This document shows positions 44,201 through 54,550 of a DNA stretch of 64,000 nt, one piece after another. The DNA comes from Deuterostichococcus epilithicus (Eukaryota; Chlorophyta; Trebouxiophyceae; Prasiolales; Stichococcaceae), in the NCBI GenBank assembly GCA_033439295.1, contig JAVTLE010000021.1, positions 1,116,009 to 1,180,008 on the forward strand, written 5' to 3'. The position numbers were made by a program, and so were the translations under genes. The first letter of the stretch is position 1; every line of letters starts with the position of its first letter. The notes under the pieces are model-generated. The model worked only from the letters and a program-made list of their open reading frames with translations. It ran no database searches and was not told where the DNA came from.

Positions 44201-47200
44201 CAGGCACATGTGCGTCCATCGACAGCCTGATGTGTTCGAGCACTAGTGCAGACACATGATTTAGAGGAGCAGCAGGCAGTGCGTCCCGGCGAGCTGGTGG
44301 GACAAGCAGCAACGAGCATCAAGCTCAGCGCGTCCGGCGTGACGGCTGAAGGCGCAGGACGGCCGCACTGCAGCTGCAGAGGTGCGCGGGATCCAGAGGC
44401 GCACGCATCCACTCACAGTCACAAGTGCGGGGCGGAGAGCGCAGGCGCAGGAGCAGGGAGCGCACCCAGCTCGGTGCGTTCGGCGAGGCAGCGGTCGCGG
44501 AAGGTGCTGTACAGGATCTTGTTGAAGCCCGCCTCCTCCAGCAGCGCGTGGCTGGGGTGCTGGAACTCTGGCAGCGGCGCGGAGCCCGCAACCAGGGGGC
44601 TGGGCGGCTTGCGGCCCGCAGCGCCCGCGCCGACGCGCTTGCCGGGGTAGGCGAAGCCGGCGCCGTTGGCGTCGGGCGAGCTGCCCATGAGCCAGCCGAT
44701 GCCGTTGGACGGCGGCGAGGCGGCGCCGATGCCGCGCGGCCCCCGGTGCCTGATCCAGGCGGGGCGGACCAGGGTCAGGCAGGTCGGAACAGGTTCCACT
44801 GAAGGAGGAGCAGGTCGCAGTGCCGCTCAAGCCAGGGCACAGATGACGGCATTTGCCTGAGGTTCGGAGCGCACACAGTTCAAGGATGCAGAAGTGGCGG
44901 TGCCTGTCGGAACGCCACAAGCTCCGCCCCCGAGAGCATGTCACGAGCTCGAACCCCAGTGACCGCCGTCACACACGCGCACCCGCTGCGGGCGTTGGCG
45001 ATGGACTTTGGCATGCTGGCAGGGTAAAACTGCGCCACGTTGGCGCCGCCAGCGTGGCCGCCGCGCGGCGCCGGCGGCGGCCGCCCCTTGGCCGGCGCCT
45101 TTGCACGCCCCTGTGACAATCCCACCACAGCCAGGTGAGGTTCGCGAAACAGCCAGGTGCTGAGGCCTGCAGGAGCCCAGCAGCTGAAGAGGGCGACTCC
45201 AGTGTCATGGAGCTCTTCATTCCACCGCCATGCTGGACATGAGCTCGCCGTCCAACTGCAGGAAGCGGGAAACAACAACAACTCACGTCCTTGCCGCCGA
45301 TCTCGCGCGCCAGGAAGCTGAGGCCGTCGTTGATGACGGCCGCCTCCTCGTCGCCGTGCGGCGTGCGGCCGCGGCCCTCCTTCGAGCGCGACGGCGTCAC
45401 CAGGATGAGCTTCTGCACGTCGCGGTCGCTCAGCTGGCGGCCGGGCGAGGCGGCGTCGCTGTCGCCCGCCGCATCCTCACCTTTCTCGTGCTCCTGCAGC
45501 AAGGGGCGTCGGGGGCCGGATTGGTCGCCAAACAGCACCAGCAGGGCAGGGCCGCAGGCCGCCGGGCAGCAGACACAACAGCCGCGATGCAGTGGACCAG
45601 GTCCGTTGCCACTCTGACGTTGCGCTTCGTGTGGCGCCCCCGCTCAAGAACGGTGCGCTGGAGCATCCGCGGACGCTGCTTCCGTGCAGCAGTGCCGCTG
45701 ACGCCAGGGGAGCCGGCCAGGAAGTGCGGTCGGCCCTTCGAGCAGGCCCCATCACGACAACCCTGCAGGAGCCCTCACCTCATCGAGCTGGAACATGTCA
45801 TCCTCATGCAGCTCGTCGTCGGCCTTGCGCGCGGCCGGCGGCGGCGTCGACAGCCCGGCGGCGCTCGCCGCCGGAGTCGGCACGTCGCCGTTGCCCTCCT
45901 GCCGGCTGCCGCCTTGCGGCATGTTCGCTGAGGCGCCCGCCCCGCTGGCGCTGCCCTGCCGCTGGCCACGCTCTGCCGCCGGGGGGTCGCCCGCCGACTG
46001 AGCGCCCGATGCGCCGACGGCTGCGGCTGCGATGCCTGCCGAGACCGCCGCTGCAGCGGAAGGGGTGTCCGGCGCCGCCTCAGCGCCGCTTGCGCCGCTG
46101 GCCTGCGGCATGCTGACAGCAGCGGGGGCGGCGGCGGCGGCCGTGGCAGCAACCTGGTGGTAGGAAGCGGGGGCGTCGCGCTGCTCTGCGGGAAGGACCC
46201 ACTGTGCGGCGCCCTCCCGCGGCCGCAGCGCCACACCGTTTGCAGACAGCTCTGTGGACGCTGAGCCGCGCATCGCCTCCATGATGATTGCCAGGTCCGG
46301 CGTCAGCATGCGCACGCGATTGAAGTTGGCGATCACCTGGGGGAGCACAGGTCGGGCATGTTGTTGCAATCGGCAGCTGGATGCAGCGCAAGTGCATGTG
46401 CACTGCTGTTCACTGCCCGACTGTTATGAGTTACTGCCCATGCTGCGGGGGCAGATGCTACTCGCGGTGCCCCGAGAGCACCTCTCCGAATCGAGCCTGG
46501 CAAAGCATGTCGGATGTAGTACACAACTTATGATGTAAATGAGTTGGGTGCACAGGCTGCGGGGCACCCGCAGGAGATCCTGCAATGAAGTGCGCCCGCG
46601 GGCGCTTGTGTGTGGGGTCCGTGATCCAGGAGAGGACAGGTAGGGAGAGGGCAACGCACCGCGAGTGGGATCCAGCCGCCGTCGTCCATCTTGCGCCGCA
46701 GGAACAGGTCCTTGACCAGGTTGTCGACGCTGAAGTAGTAGTCGATCTGGTGGCGCACTGCCTCCAGCAGCTGCACGTGCGGCACCACGGGGCCGGGCGC
46801 GCCGCCCGCTGGCAGGCTGTAAGCCGACGGCGGGTAGTACATCGGGGACACCATGGGATAGAACTGCATCTGCTGCGGCATTTTGGCTTGCGCCTGCGCC
46901 GCCGCCGCCGCAGCCTGCGCCGCCTGCCGCTGCTGCTGCTGCTGCTGCTGCAGACCGCCGCCGCCACCGCCGCCCGGGACGCCCGACTGGGCCTGCCCGA
47001 AGTGGCCGCTGCCGCCGCCGCCGCCGCGAGGCGTGCGGTCGCCGCCGCCGCGGCCGCCCCGGCTGCTGCGGCCGCCACGGCCCCCTCCGCCGCCGCCAGC
47101 GGTCCAGAAGCCGCCGGCGTCAGCNCCACCGCCNCCNCCACCNCGCTTGNCGNCACTGCGGCTGCGGCCGCCACCGTCGCGGGCGCTGCCGGGCTGCCGC

Positions 47201-48885
47201 GGGGCGCCGGCTCGGTCGCCAGATGACGAGCGCAGCGACTCCTGCAACTGCGCCTGCATGGTGCCAGGATCCGACAGCGGCCGGTTCAGCGCAGAGGCGC
47301 GTGCCTGGCCGGCGGCAGCGGCGCCGCTGCCAGCAGCCGCGCCGCCCGCGCTGTTGCTGCGGGTGCTGCTGCCGCCGTCGTCCTGCCGCCGCTCTGCGCG
47401 CTTGTCACCCGACCGCTTGTTGGCGGCGCCGGCGGCAGCCCCCTGGGTGTGAGTGCACAGATCCACAAGTCAACTTCGGCGCCAGTAGGGTGTAGAACGC
47501 AGCACTCGATTCTGGGTAGCATTCATCACATGAGTGGGAGTTTCGAGCTTTCCCGGAGCGATCACAGGCTGCTTCACGTGTCCAACAGGCCGATTCGGCA
47601 TAAATTGCACCTCGTCGCTGGTGGAGGGCGCGGGGCCGGGCGGCGCTGCCCCCTTCTTCCGGTGCGGCACTGCGGCGTCGCCCAGCGACGGCCAGGCTTG
47701 CACAGTCGTCGGCGTCTCGCTCAGCGGCGCTGCAGTCGCCCGCACCACCGGGGTGGACGGCTGCGCGTTTGGGACCAGCCTTCAGCCATACCAGATGGTG
47801 GACCGCGTTTGCGAACCGTGTTTGCGAAAGTGGGCGCCAGCAGCTGACCTTCCGAGCCATTTGGGGAGTAGATACATTCCGGTTGTCAGCCCCTATATGG
47901 TTGCACAGAGTGCTCACCTTTACCCACGCTGGCTTCTTGGGGGCTGCCTGCTGCTGCTGGGCTTCTGAGCGCCGCGCTTCGGCCTGCATGTGCACGTTGC
48001 ACCGTTCAGCAGCTGTGCAGCTGTTGGAACATCGAATGGATGCATTTGATGCTCTACAGGGGTATGCTCAGGCCAGCAGCTGTCCGCATGGCTCACCTTT
48101 GGCTGCCCCTCAGATGTTTCTGCCGACGGTGTGGCCGCTTCAGACTGGGCTCCAGCGGACGCTGACTCCTGTGCAGCTGGCGGCGCCTCTGTCGGCGCAT
48201 CAGCCGCCGGCTTGACCGCATCCGCCGGCGCCGGCTGCTGCGGGGGTGCAGCCGCAGCCTCAGCAGGCGTTTGTGCGAGATCTGCCTGTTGTGACGAGGC
48301 CTGCTGCTGCTGGGGCTGTTTGGCAGAGCCGGCCCCCTGGCCGGCGGTGCCCGGCCGGCTGCCGCCGCTGAAACTGGTGTTGCTGGCTGTGGAGAGGGGG
48401 CTGCCGCCCTGCACCCCTCTTGGCGAGTCGCCCTTGACCGACCCGGACTTCACGATGCTCGCCCACGGGGAGCTCAGAGGCTTCGCGGATGCTGCTGGGG
48501 CTTCAGCCTGAAGTTTCACAGTCGACAGGGTGTGTCAGCCGGTGTCGGAACACCTTTAGACGCGCTTGTGCACCGCCCGCGCTGCGTGCAGGCCGCATAG
48601 TTGAGCCAGTACAGCAGTCGAGATTGATGTACTGAGTAGGTGACAGCAGGTGCATAGGCTAGAAAACAGGCTTGGGGACGCAGGATGCAGTGTGCGTCAG
48701 CCAAGTCAAGGCAGGCAGCGAGGAGCGAGCTCCGTGATCAAAGCGAGACGCACCTTGCTGACGTTCTCGCCACCCTTTGCGGTTTCGGGAGCCGCCTCCG
48801 CATGTGTCGAAACGCCGACGTCCCTTGGCGCCTCCTGCGGCTGCGCTTCTGGCGACGCTGCTGTCTCCTTGACTGGCTCCGTCAT
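41268..48885 (-). CDS. LARP1: LARP1, La-related protein with DM15 cap-binding repeats
   Basis: LARP1 binds the cap and 5'-TOP motif of ribosomal-protein mRNAs. About fifteen exons fit: 48885-48754, 48507-48097, ~47985-47921, ~47770-47605, ~47445-46664, 46336-45779, ~45500-45287, ~45255-45225, ~45110-44990, ~44790-44465, ~44037-43811, ~43606-43547, ~43361-43310, ~42962-42880, 41891-41268. Landmarks are [22 protein letters not shown], a Gly/Arg RGG region (47130-47010), and the La motif: [20 protein letters not shown] with IPLA joined to [20 protein letters not shown]. After an Ala-rich linker come the DM15 repeats: [20 protein letters not shown], then [33 protein letters not shown], and RLYGLEKYW joined to AFHHYNG. 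Human, plant and fungal LARP1 share this order. The last intron hosts three snoRNA-like copies. Confidence 0.9.
42013..42101 (-). ncRNA. Box C/D snoRNA-like copy 1 in LARP1 intron
   Basis: On the minus strand it opens with AGCCA, then C box GTGATGA, a guide stretch CATCCATGCTAATT before a D'-like CCGA, a C'-like GGATGAC, a second guide CAACCAAGATCTGTT directly before D box CTGA, and GGCT closing the stem with AGCC. It lies in the last LARP1 intron in the host orientation, the usual setting for processed snoRNAs. From memory the second guide pairs with the conserved CAGATCTTGGT of 25S rRNA and the first with ATTAGCATGGA of 18S rRNA. Confidence 0.85.
42242..42332 (-). ncRNA. Box C/D snoRNA-like copy 2 in LARP1 intron
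   Basis: It is nearly identical to copy 1 across C box, both guide stretches, C' and D box. It has one extra base in the A run beside C' and a different spacer between D' and C'. The AGCC/GGCT closing stem is kept. It lies about 230 bases from copy 1. Confidence 0.85.
42489..42580 (-). ncRNA. Box C/D snoRNA-like copy 3 in LARP1 intron
   Basis: This is the third copy and is transcribed first on the host strand. C box GTGATGA, D box CTGA, both guide stretches and the terminal AGCC/GGCT pairing are unchanged. The D'-C' spacer differs from the other two (GAGGAGCCTGTCGCGCCCGC on the minus strand). Keeping boxes and guides while the spacer drifts argues that all three are functional. Confidence 0.85.
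47125..47152. other. Ambiguous bases in the LARP1 RGG region
   Basis: Seven N calls lie among GCC/CCN triplets in the Gly-rich exon. They leave several residues undefined but do not break the frame. This is a base-calling problem in a GC-rich repeat, not biology. Confidence 0.95.
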
Positions 48886-49537
48886 GACTGCTTGAATTAG
48901 ATACTGTATATGCGCGCGGCACACCGCGCTGCCGTCACGAACGCATGCGCCGTGCCGCCGGGTGATCCACGCCAAGCTGAGATGGCTGTCGACAGTCAAG
49001 CGCCGCGCGCTGCACCTGCAGATCGTCTGCGACACTCCACCTGCTGCTCGTCAGGGCTGCAACCCGATCAAAGAGGTCCTTCGCCTGCGCACACCTGGAC
49101 CCTTACCACGATCTCCTTTCACGACGGCTGAGGCTTTCAGGTTTTATGCGGAGGGCCGCTTCTCGTGTATTAGAGGGGATTGCCTATTGCATTCGACCAA
49201 CCCCCACCTAAATGATGCAAGCTCACTGCCGACACTGCATTGGAGGAGATGCACGGGGTGCTGGCCCCTAAACCAAGAGTCAACACGAGCAATTGCACTG
49301 CGGTATACCAGCAGCAAGCGAGGCACCGGATAATCGTAGCCAGGTCTGTTTAACTAGTCACCGTCGAGACATGTTGTCAAGCAGTGCCCGCAGCAAAGAT
49401 TGTAACACCTCTTAATCATGGCTGCAAAGCGCTTCTAAGACAATATACCCATAGCAAAACACGCAGCACCAGTTCAAATTGCGCGGCCGGGTGCTTGAGA
49501 CTCCCGATTTGTGAGAGCAGATGGTGCACATGCGTTA
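48886..49537. promoter_or_regulatory. LARP1 upstream region and phosphatase 3' side
   Basis: Both flanking genes read leftwards. The 650 bases therefore hold the LARP1 promoter and 5' leader plus the phosphatase 3' untranslated region. No coding exon is supported. Confidence 0.35.
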
Positions 49538-52117
49538 TCATGCCACGAGCCCTATGCGCCCTGCCGCCCGCTGCGGCTGCTGCTGCCCGCTGAGCTTCTC
49601 GATGGCCTGTGTCCGCTCTGTGAGCCTGCGGACCTGCGAATCATGCAGGATCTCCAGCACCTGCAAGAGGGCCATTTGGTTGACCATGAGTGCCACCGGT
49701 GGGAGGCACTGAAACAGGACAATCTCACGAAAACCATGTGGCAGATGATACTTCTTGCATGCGAAGCCAGATGCGATATCAAGGGCCAGAAATGAGGCCC
49801 ACACCTGTGGTGGCCCGTCGCCGCAGCCGACTGACATGCCAACGTCGATGCGGTGCACCCTGGCCTCGCATGCGCTGTTGATGCCGCTTCGCTGGATGGT
49901 GTGGCCCACGACCTGCGGTCAGGTTCCCAGGCTTACAACATTTATGCTGTGTCGGGAGCCTGAAGTCGCACGGTGCAGCAGTGTGCAGCATTGGACATGA
50001 TGATATCCTCCTGGCAAGGGGTTGGTAAACCACAGAGCAAGAGGCGCCCGAGGTGCGAACCCGCACCATTCTGCGGGCGCCGTCGATCATGCCGAGCGCC
50101 TCCTGCAGCGCGTCACAGTCGCAGCGGCCTGGGTCCTCTGCGGAGTAGTCCCTCGCCCAGACCTGAGATGCATTGAAAGCCAAGCTGTGGCTTGGTAATG
50201 TTCGGTGCTGCAGCGGGGTGCCCTGTTCGAGGCCTCGGTCAGTCACAGGCACCGTGCAAAACGCTCTTAGCAGAGGCAATGAAAAAGCGCGGTCCCAGGT
50301 GCTCAGCGCAGCGCAGCTCGACATGCCCTCACCACTGCTTGGCGGCCGTTCAGGAACTTCGGCATGTCGCTGTCGCTTTCGCCCATCATCCACTCCCTGG
50401 TGTCACTGCACACAGAGGGCGCATTCTCCACGTCGGGCCACAGCCTTTTAATGCACTTCAATCTTGCCTCCTCAAATTCCTGCTGCGCAGGGTGCAACGG
50501 GCACAGGCCATGCCCAGTGGGATGCTTTCGCTGCACCAGGCAATGCGTTCCCTCGGGAGGGCACGCACCGGTTCATGCGCTCCAGGCCATAGCGCGCATG
50601 CTCCGGCAGGACGCCAGCGTGCACGAAGACGGTGCTGCCGATCTGCAGCACCACCTGGGACACGTGTACTGCCACCAATCAGCACAGGATGGCCATGAAT
50701 CCCCACGCCTCTGCCAGAGGCTTTGCTTGTGCAGCCAAGTTGTGGGTCTGCACGTCGCTGCAGCAGAGCCGCCCCCTCGATGCGGCCGCGGACAAAGAAG
50801 CTGGGAGTCAGCCGAGGTGCCAAATCAGGGCGTCCTGCCCTACCGGGTGCGGCGCCAGGAAGCGCTGCGCGATCGGGCCGCCCGGGCTGAGGGCTGCATA
50901 ACGCGCCGCGATGGACTTGTTCTTCAGCGCTGGCATGTTGTGCCGGTGCTCAGTCGGCAGCGGCGGCGGGCTGAACTCTGGCGCAGGGTACCCGCATTTG
51001 GCCTGCGCAGCAGCCAGGGGGTTGCAACGGCAGAAGTGACCGACAAAACCCGCCTTGTCACTGGCAGAAAGTGGCAGAGCAACTCCGTCAGCGGCAACAG
51101 TGCAATAGGACGCTGGCGTAGCAGCGCGCACACCCAATCCTTGTAATGCCCTCGTGGAAGTGGGAAACAAGTTCGTTGTGTTACCCATTACATACCCGCA
51201 GGTTGGCATCCAGCCGCTGGAGGGCGTGCCACTCGAGGAACTCGGCCATGCCGAGCGGCGTGGCGTATGTGAAGCGCCCGCTCACGTTCATGGTCTCGTG
51301 ATTGCCTGCACCCGAACGAAGCTGGCAGACCTGAGAACTCATCTGCTGGTGGCGATAGCCCCCTGGAGGTTTTAGACGTCTGAGGAGCTGATCTGCATCG
51401 ATCCTTGATTGTTCACTGAGACATGAGAGTGCATTGTCCGTCTTTGGATCCATTAACCATTGAAATGTGCAACTGCAGTGCTTGCTCGCCGTTCAGCACA
51501 TGCAGCGCGCCGCCTGCCGCTCGCGCCTCCCGCTCCAGGCGCTCCAGAAAGTACAGGATCTCTATTTCGTCGTTGCCGCGGTCCAGTTGATCGCCCACCT
51601 GCGGCGGGAAAAGCGCGTCGTCGCCAAATCCAGTCTCAAGCAATATCTTGACGTAGAAATGGCGGTAACCTGAGCACCCAAAGCGCGTGTCGCGCACCTA
51701 CAGCCCATGATGCATGACCAGTGCCGCAGTAGTGCCAGACGTGCTGGGCAGCATCACACTCGCCTGCACGGCCGTCGTGGTGCCGCCGATCCAGCGGTCG
51801 TTCTCATCGATGAGGCCGCCCAGGCTGAAGGCTCGCCTCGCCTTGCCCAGGTCACCGTGCAAGTCTCCGATGGCGACAATGCGCGGCACTGCCGGCAGGA
51901 ACGTGCGCTGCGGTGCCTGCAGGCACCCGGGCACTGCCTGAGCACGCACTGGTTTTATTGCAGCAAGGCGCCGGTGGACTGTCAGCATCCTCATAGCGCG
52001 CGCGTCCGTGCGCGGATGCACTTGGAGCAACACTGCACATTGGTCACGTAAGCACACCTGCTTTTCGGCGTCAGCGAGAGCAGTGCTCTTCAGCCGGCCA
52101 ATGATGCTCGCCCACAT
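49538..52117 (-). CDS. Shewanella-like (SLP/PPP-family) metallophosphatase
   Basis: SLP phosphatases are bacterial-type PPP enzymes found in plants and algae, usually in the plastid. All three metal/catalytic signatures are present: IGDLHGDLGKARRAF, VGDQLDRGNDEIEIL and NGNHETMNVSGRF. VFVHAGVLPEHARYGLE, DTREWMMG and GRQAV joined to VWARDYS follow, then QEALGMIDGARRM, VVGHTIQRSGINSACEARVH and IDVGMSVGCG with the family's second His. Exons are about 52117-52059, 51916-51764, ~51600-51490, 51305-51196, 51002-50843, ~50665-50570, ~50480-50345, ~50163-50062, ~49915-49800 and ~49672-49538. Two introns begin with GC (at 51763 and 51489); the second is required for LNG-NHE. The proposed N-terminus is short and lacks an obvious transit peptide, so a 5' exon may be missing. 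Confidence 0.9.
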
Positions 52118-52528
52118 CTGCAGGGCCACCCTGAATCTTAATCAAAGCTGAATGTCCACACGGTCACAGCATGGCACGCGGAAGGGATTGCGAGCAGTTG
52201 CAGAGGGCAGAGATCACGAACTTGAATTTCAAAAGCCTGGCAGCTCGCGCACCGTGCTGCTCTCGGTGGCCATCGTGCCTTTCAGTTCAGCCACAGTCGA
52301 AGTTTTGCAGACCGCGTTAATTTGTATGGGGTTTGGCCTGAATCCTTTCTCCAACAGTCGTCAGCGGCATCCTGCAGCCGCAGCACTGCTGTTAGTGCTT
52401 CCACCGGAGCTGCGCCTGCGAACTGCAATCGCGCCACAACATTTCCGCCTGACCCTCTTCGTCGATTGTTTTGCGCTTGTGCAACCCTTCCCCTACCTCA
52501 GTCCTGCCCAGCTATCTGGCTGAAGATC
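52118..52528. promoter_or_regulatory. Divergent promoter region, phosphatase and COA1-like gene
   Basis: About 410 bases lie between two divergent starts. A missing 5' exon of the phosphatase with its transit peptide could lie here. No clear element is visible. Confidence 0.3.
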
Positions 52529-53401
52529 ATGTCGAGCCTCAGCGGCGCCACCGCCATCTCTCCTGTTCGTGTGGCGAAGCTGGCGGGCTTTGGCTTTCTG
52601 TGCTATCTCACAGGCTACCACGGCATCGATGCAGCAGAGTCCACGCTGCTGCTGAGGGCCGGCAACAGGTAATGATACATCCACATCGCCGCAGGAGTTG
52701 CTGCCGACACCATCTGGATCATCACCCAACCAGGTCCGTGGTTGAGCAGAGCGCCACAACCCTCGCAGGATCCTGCTGGAGCACGTCGAGAAGGACGCGG
52801 AGCTGCAAGAGCAGCTGGGGCCGCCACTACGGCTGGGCCACTGGTACAATGCTGCCGTCGGCATCAGACCGGGCGGCCTGGCAGCGGACTGCAGCATGCA
52901 GCTGAGCGGCATCAAGCAGGATGCCAACGCCACGCTGCAGGTGCGTGCTGCATATTGAGTTCAGTTGACACGAGGCGCCTGCGTGTGCTGACCCCCTGGC
53001 GCCTGCCACTCGCTGCTTGGGCTGTAGACACATATGGATAGAGGGGTTGCAGGCGTACACGGCAACGACGCCCAGGGCAGATGGACGCGAGCAAACATCT
53101 GCAGATCAGCGCTCTGCTCTGGCGGCCTGACAATTACGGACTGTGTGTGTGCCTTGCTAGATGAGCCGTAAGCCATCGGCGTACAACAGCATCTTGCTCT
53201 ACCATCTGCTGGGCCCCGGGGAGTGGGGCGTCAACGCGGTGAACGTGATGGTCGCCAAAGGTGCGCTACTCTTCACTTCTGATTGTGTGCCAGGTCATGT
53301 GGCTGAGGCGAGCACCCAGCAAGACTCGTGGCGAGCGCTGAAGATCACATGATGCCCCTGCTCCAGGCGCGCCCAAGGACCGCCCGGCAAATGCCGTATG
53401 A
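52529..53401 (+). CDS. COA1-like mitochondrial membrane protein
   Basis: COA1-family proteins are small inner-membrane assembly factors with one helix and a beta domain. Exon 1 (52529-52669) gives MSSLSGATAISPVRVAKLAG, then FGFLCYLTGYHG, a possible membrane helix. Exon 2 (52770-52939) gives ILLEHVEKDAELQEQLGPPL and GHWYNAAVGIRPGGLAADCS with QLSGIKQDANATLQ. A third exon near 53090-53150 reads MDASKHLQISALLWRPDN if its acceptor is GGGCAG. A later exon from about 53161 gives NSILLYHLLGPGEWGVNAVN, followed by APKDRPANAV and a stop at 53399. The spacing of LLxxL, Lxxx(P)xW and LFxPGxW-like blocks fits COA1, but the middle exon and the family call are tentative. Confidence 0.55.
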
Positions 53402-54550
53402 GCAGCGGCTGGTTGTGGCAGCCTTCGGCGCGCTGTGCGATGGCCGCTTTGGCATCTGAAGCGTCGGGGACGTCAGTGATGCTGCAGTGGGTGGGCATGT
53501 GAGCGCGGTTCGGCGGGTTGCGGGAGCAAGCCACATTCACGCGGGCTGCAGGTGAAGACATTTATCATATTGGCGGCATAGCTTTCTCCTCATGCAGCTT
53601 CCGAAATTGCTAGACTTGATGCGCCTCCGCCGCGACCTGTTGCCAGATGACAGTGCGCGTGGTTTTGAACCACTCACCGGATGGCTGATGCCATGTGGCG
53701 TGCTGTGCTGCAGGGGTCTAAACATCCATGGGCAGCTGCCATACGCGCGAGACCTGCTCAGCCGCCCAAGGCCGCCTGCTGCTGCAAAGTGGGTCTCAAT
53801 GTCTGCTTGCAACACTCAACTTTAAACTTTGGTCCTCCGACTGTGATTCCCAGCCTCTGGCACCCATTGTGACGAAGGCAGAGACCCGCGCCCCGTACTC
53901 CAGTCGGACAAGCCCGTGCTGTGCTCCGGGTGCGTGCTGCGCTGCGACTTGACTGTCTCCTGCGCATTGCTTCCTCTACACACTTTGCGCCATTCCTTGC
54001 AGCTATCTGAATGAATAGCATTCACCCTTGCGATCCCGCGGCCCTGGATCAAGTGGCTTTGCCTTTTGTTGTGCAACCTGAGATCAACTCGACAAGTGCA
54101 AGTCCTTCTGCGAGGCCGCCGCGGCCCTCTTCTGCGTTCCTGCAGAGTCTACAACATCGCGGCAATGCGTTATAGATTCGACTGCATTGCCCGGCGCGAG
54201 GATCGTTTCTGATTCGGTGCAGGTGCTTCGTCGAAGGAGCTGCCCTCGGCCAGGCCGCGCCAGGCCAGGCCGAGCGACTCCGACGCCTGCTGACCGCTTC
54301 CGGGTGCGCAATCACCCCTCTCTAGACATATGCATCATCTGCAAGTGACACCATCGGTTGTGACCATCAGGCCAGTGGTCCATCTCGGAAGGTTGCACAC
54401 CAGTAGTGCAGCCGCGGGCAACCAGCCATGCAACCATGACCGATGAAATTTGAAGCAAAATCATTATGCCATGACCACCCTCCCAACAGTGCTTGAGCCA
54501 CTGTCAGCTGGCAAAGTTGATGCATGAAACGGTGTGCAGGAGTCACTGAC
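53402..54550. other. Intergenic region, COA1-like 3' side and BCS1-like promoter
   Basis: About 1.15 kb lies between two genes read in the same direction. It must hold the 3' untranslated region of the first and the promoter of the second. I see no supported exon, RNA gene or repeat. Confidence 0.45.

Noticed and set aside
50040-50070. A tRNA B-box-like GGGTTCGCACC on the minus strand
   Set aside because: It begins exactly at a phosphatase splice donor and no tRNA cloverleaf or A box can be built around it.
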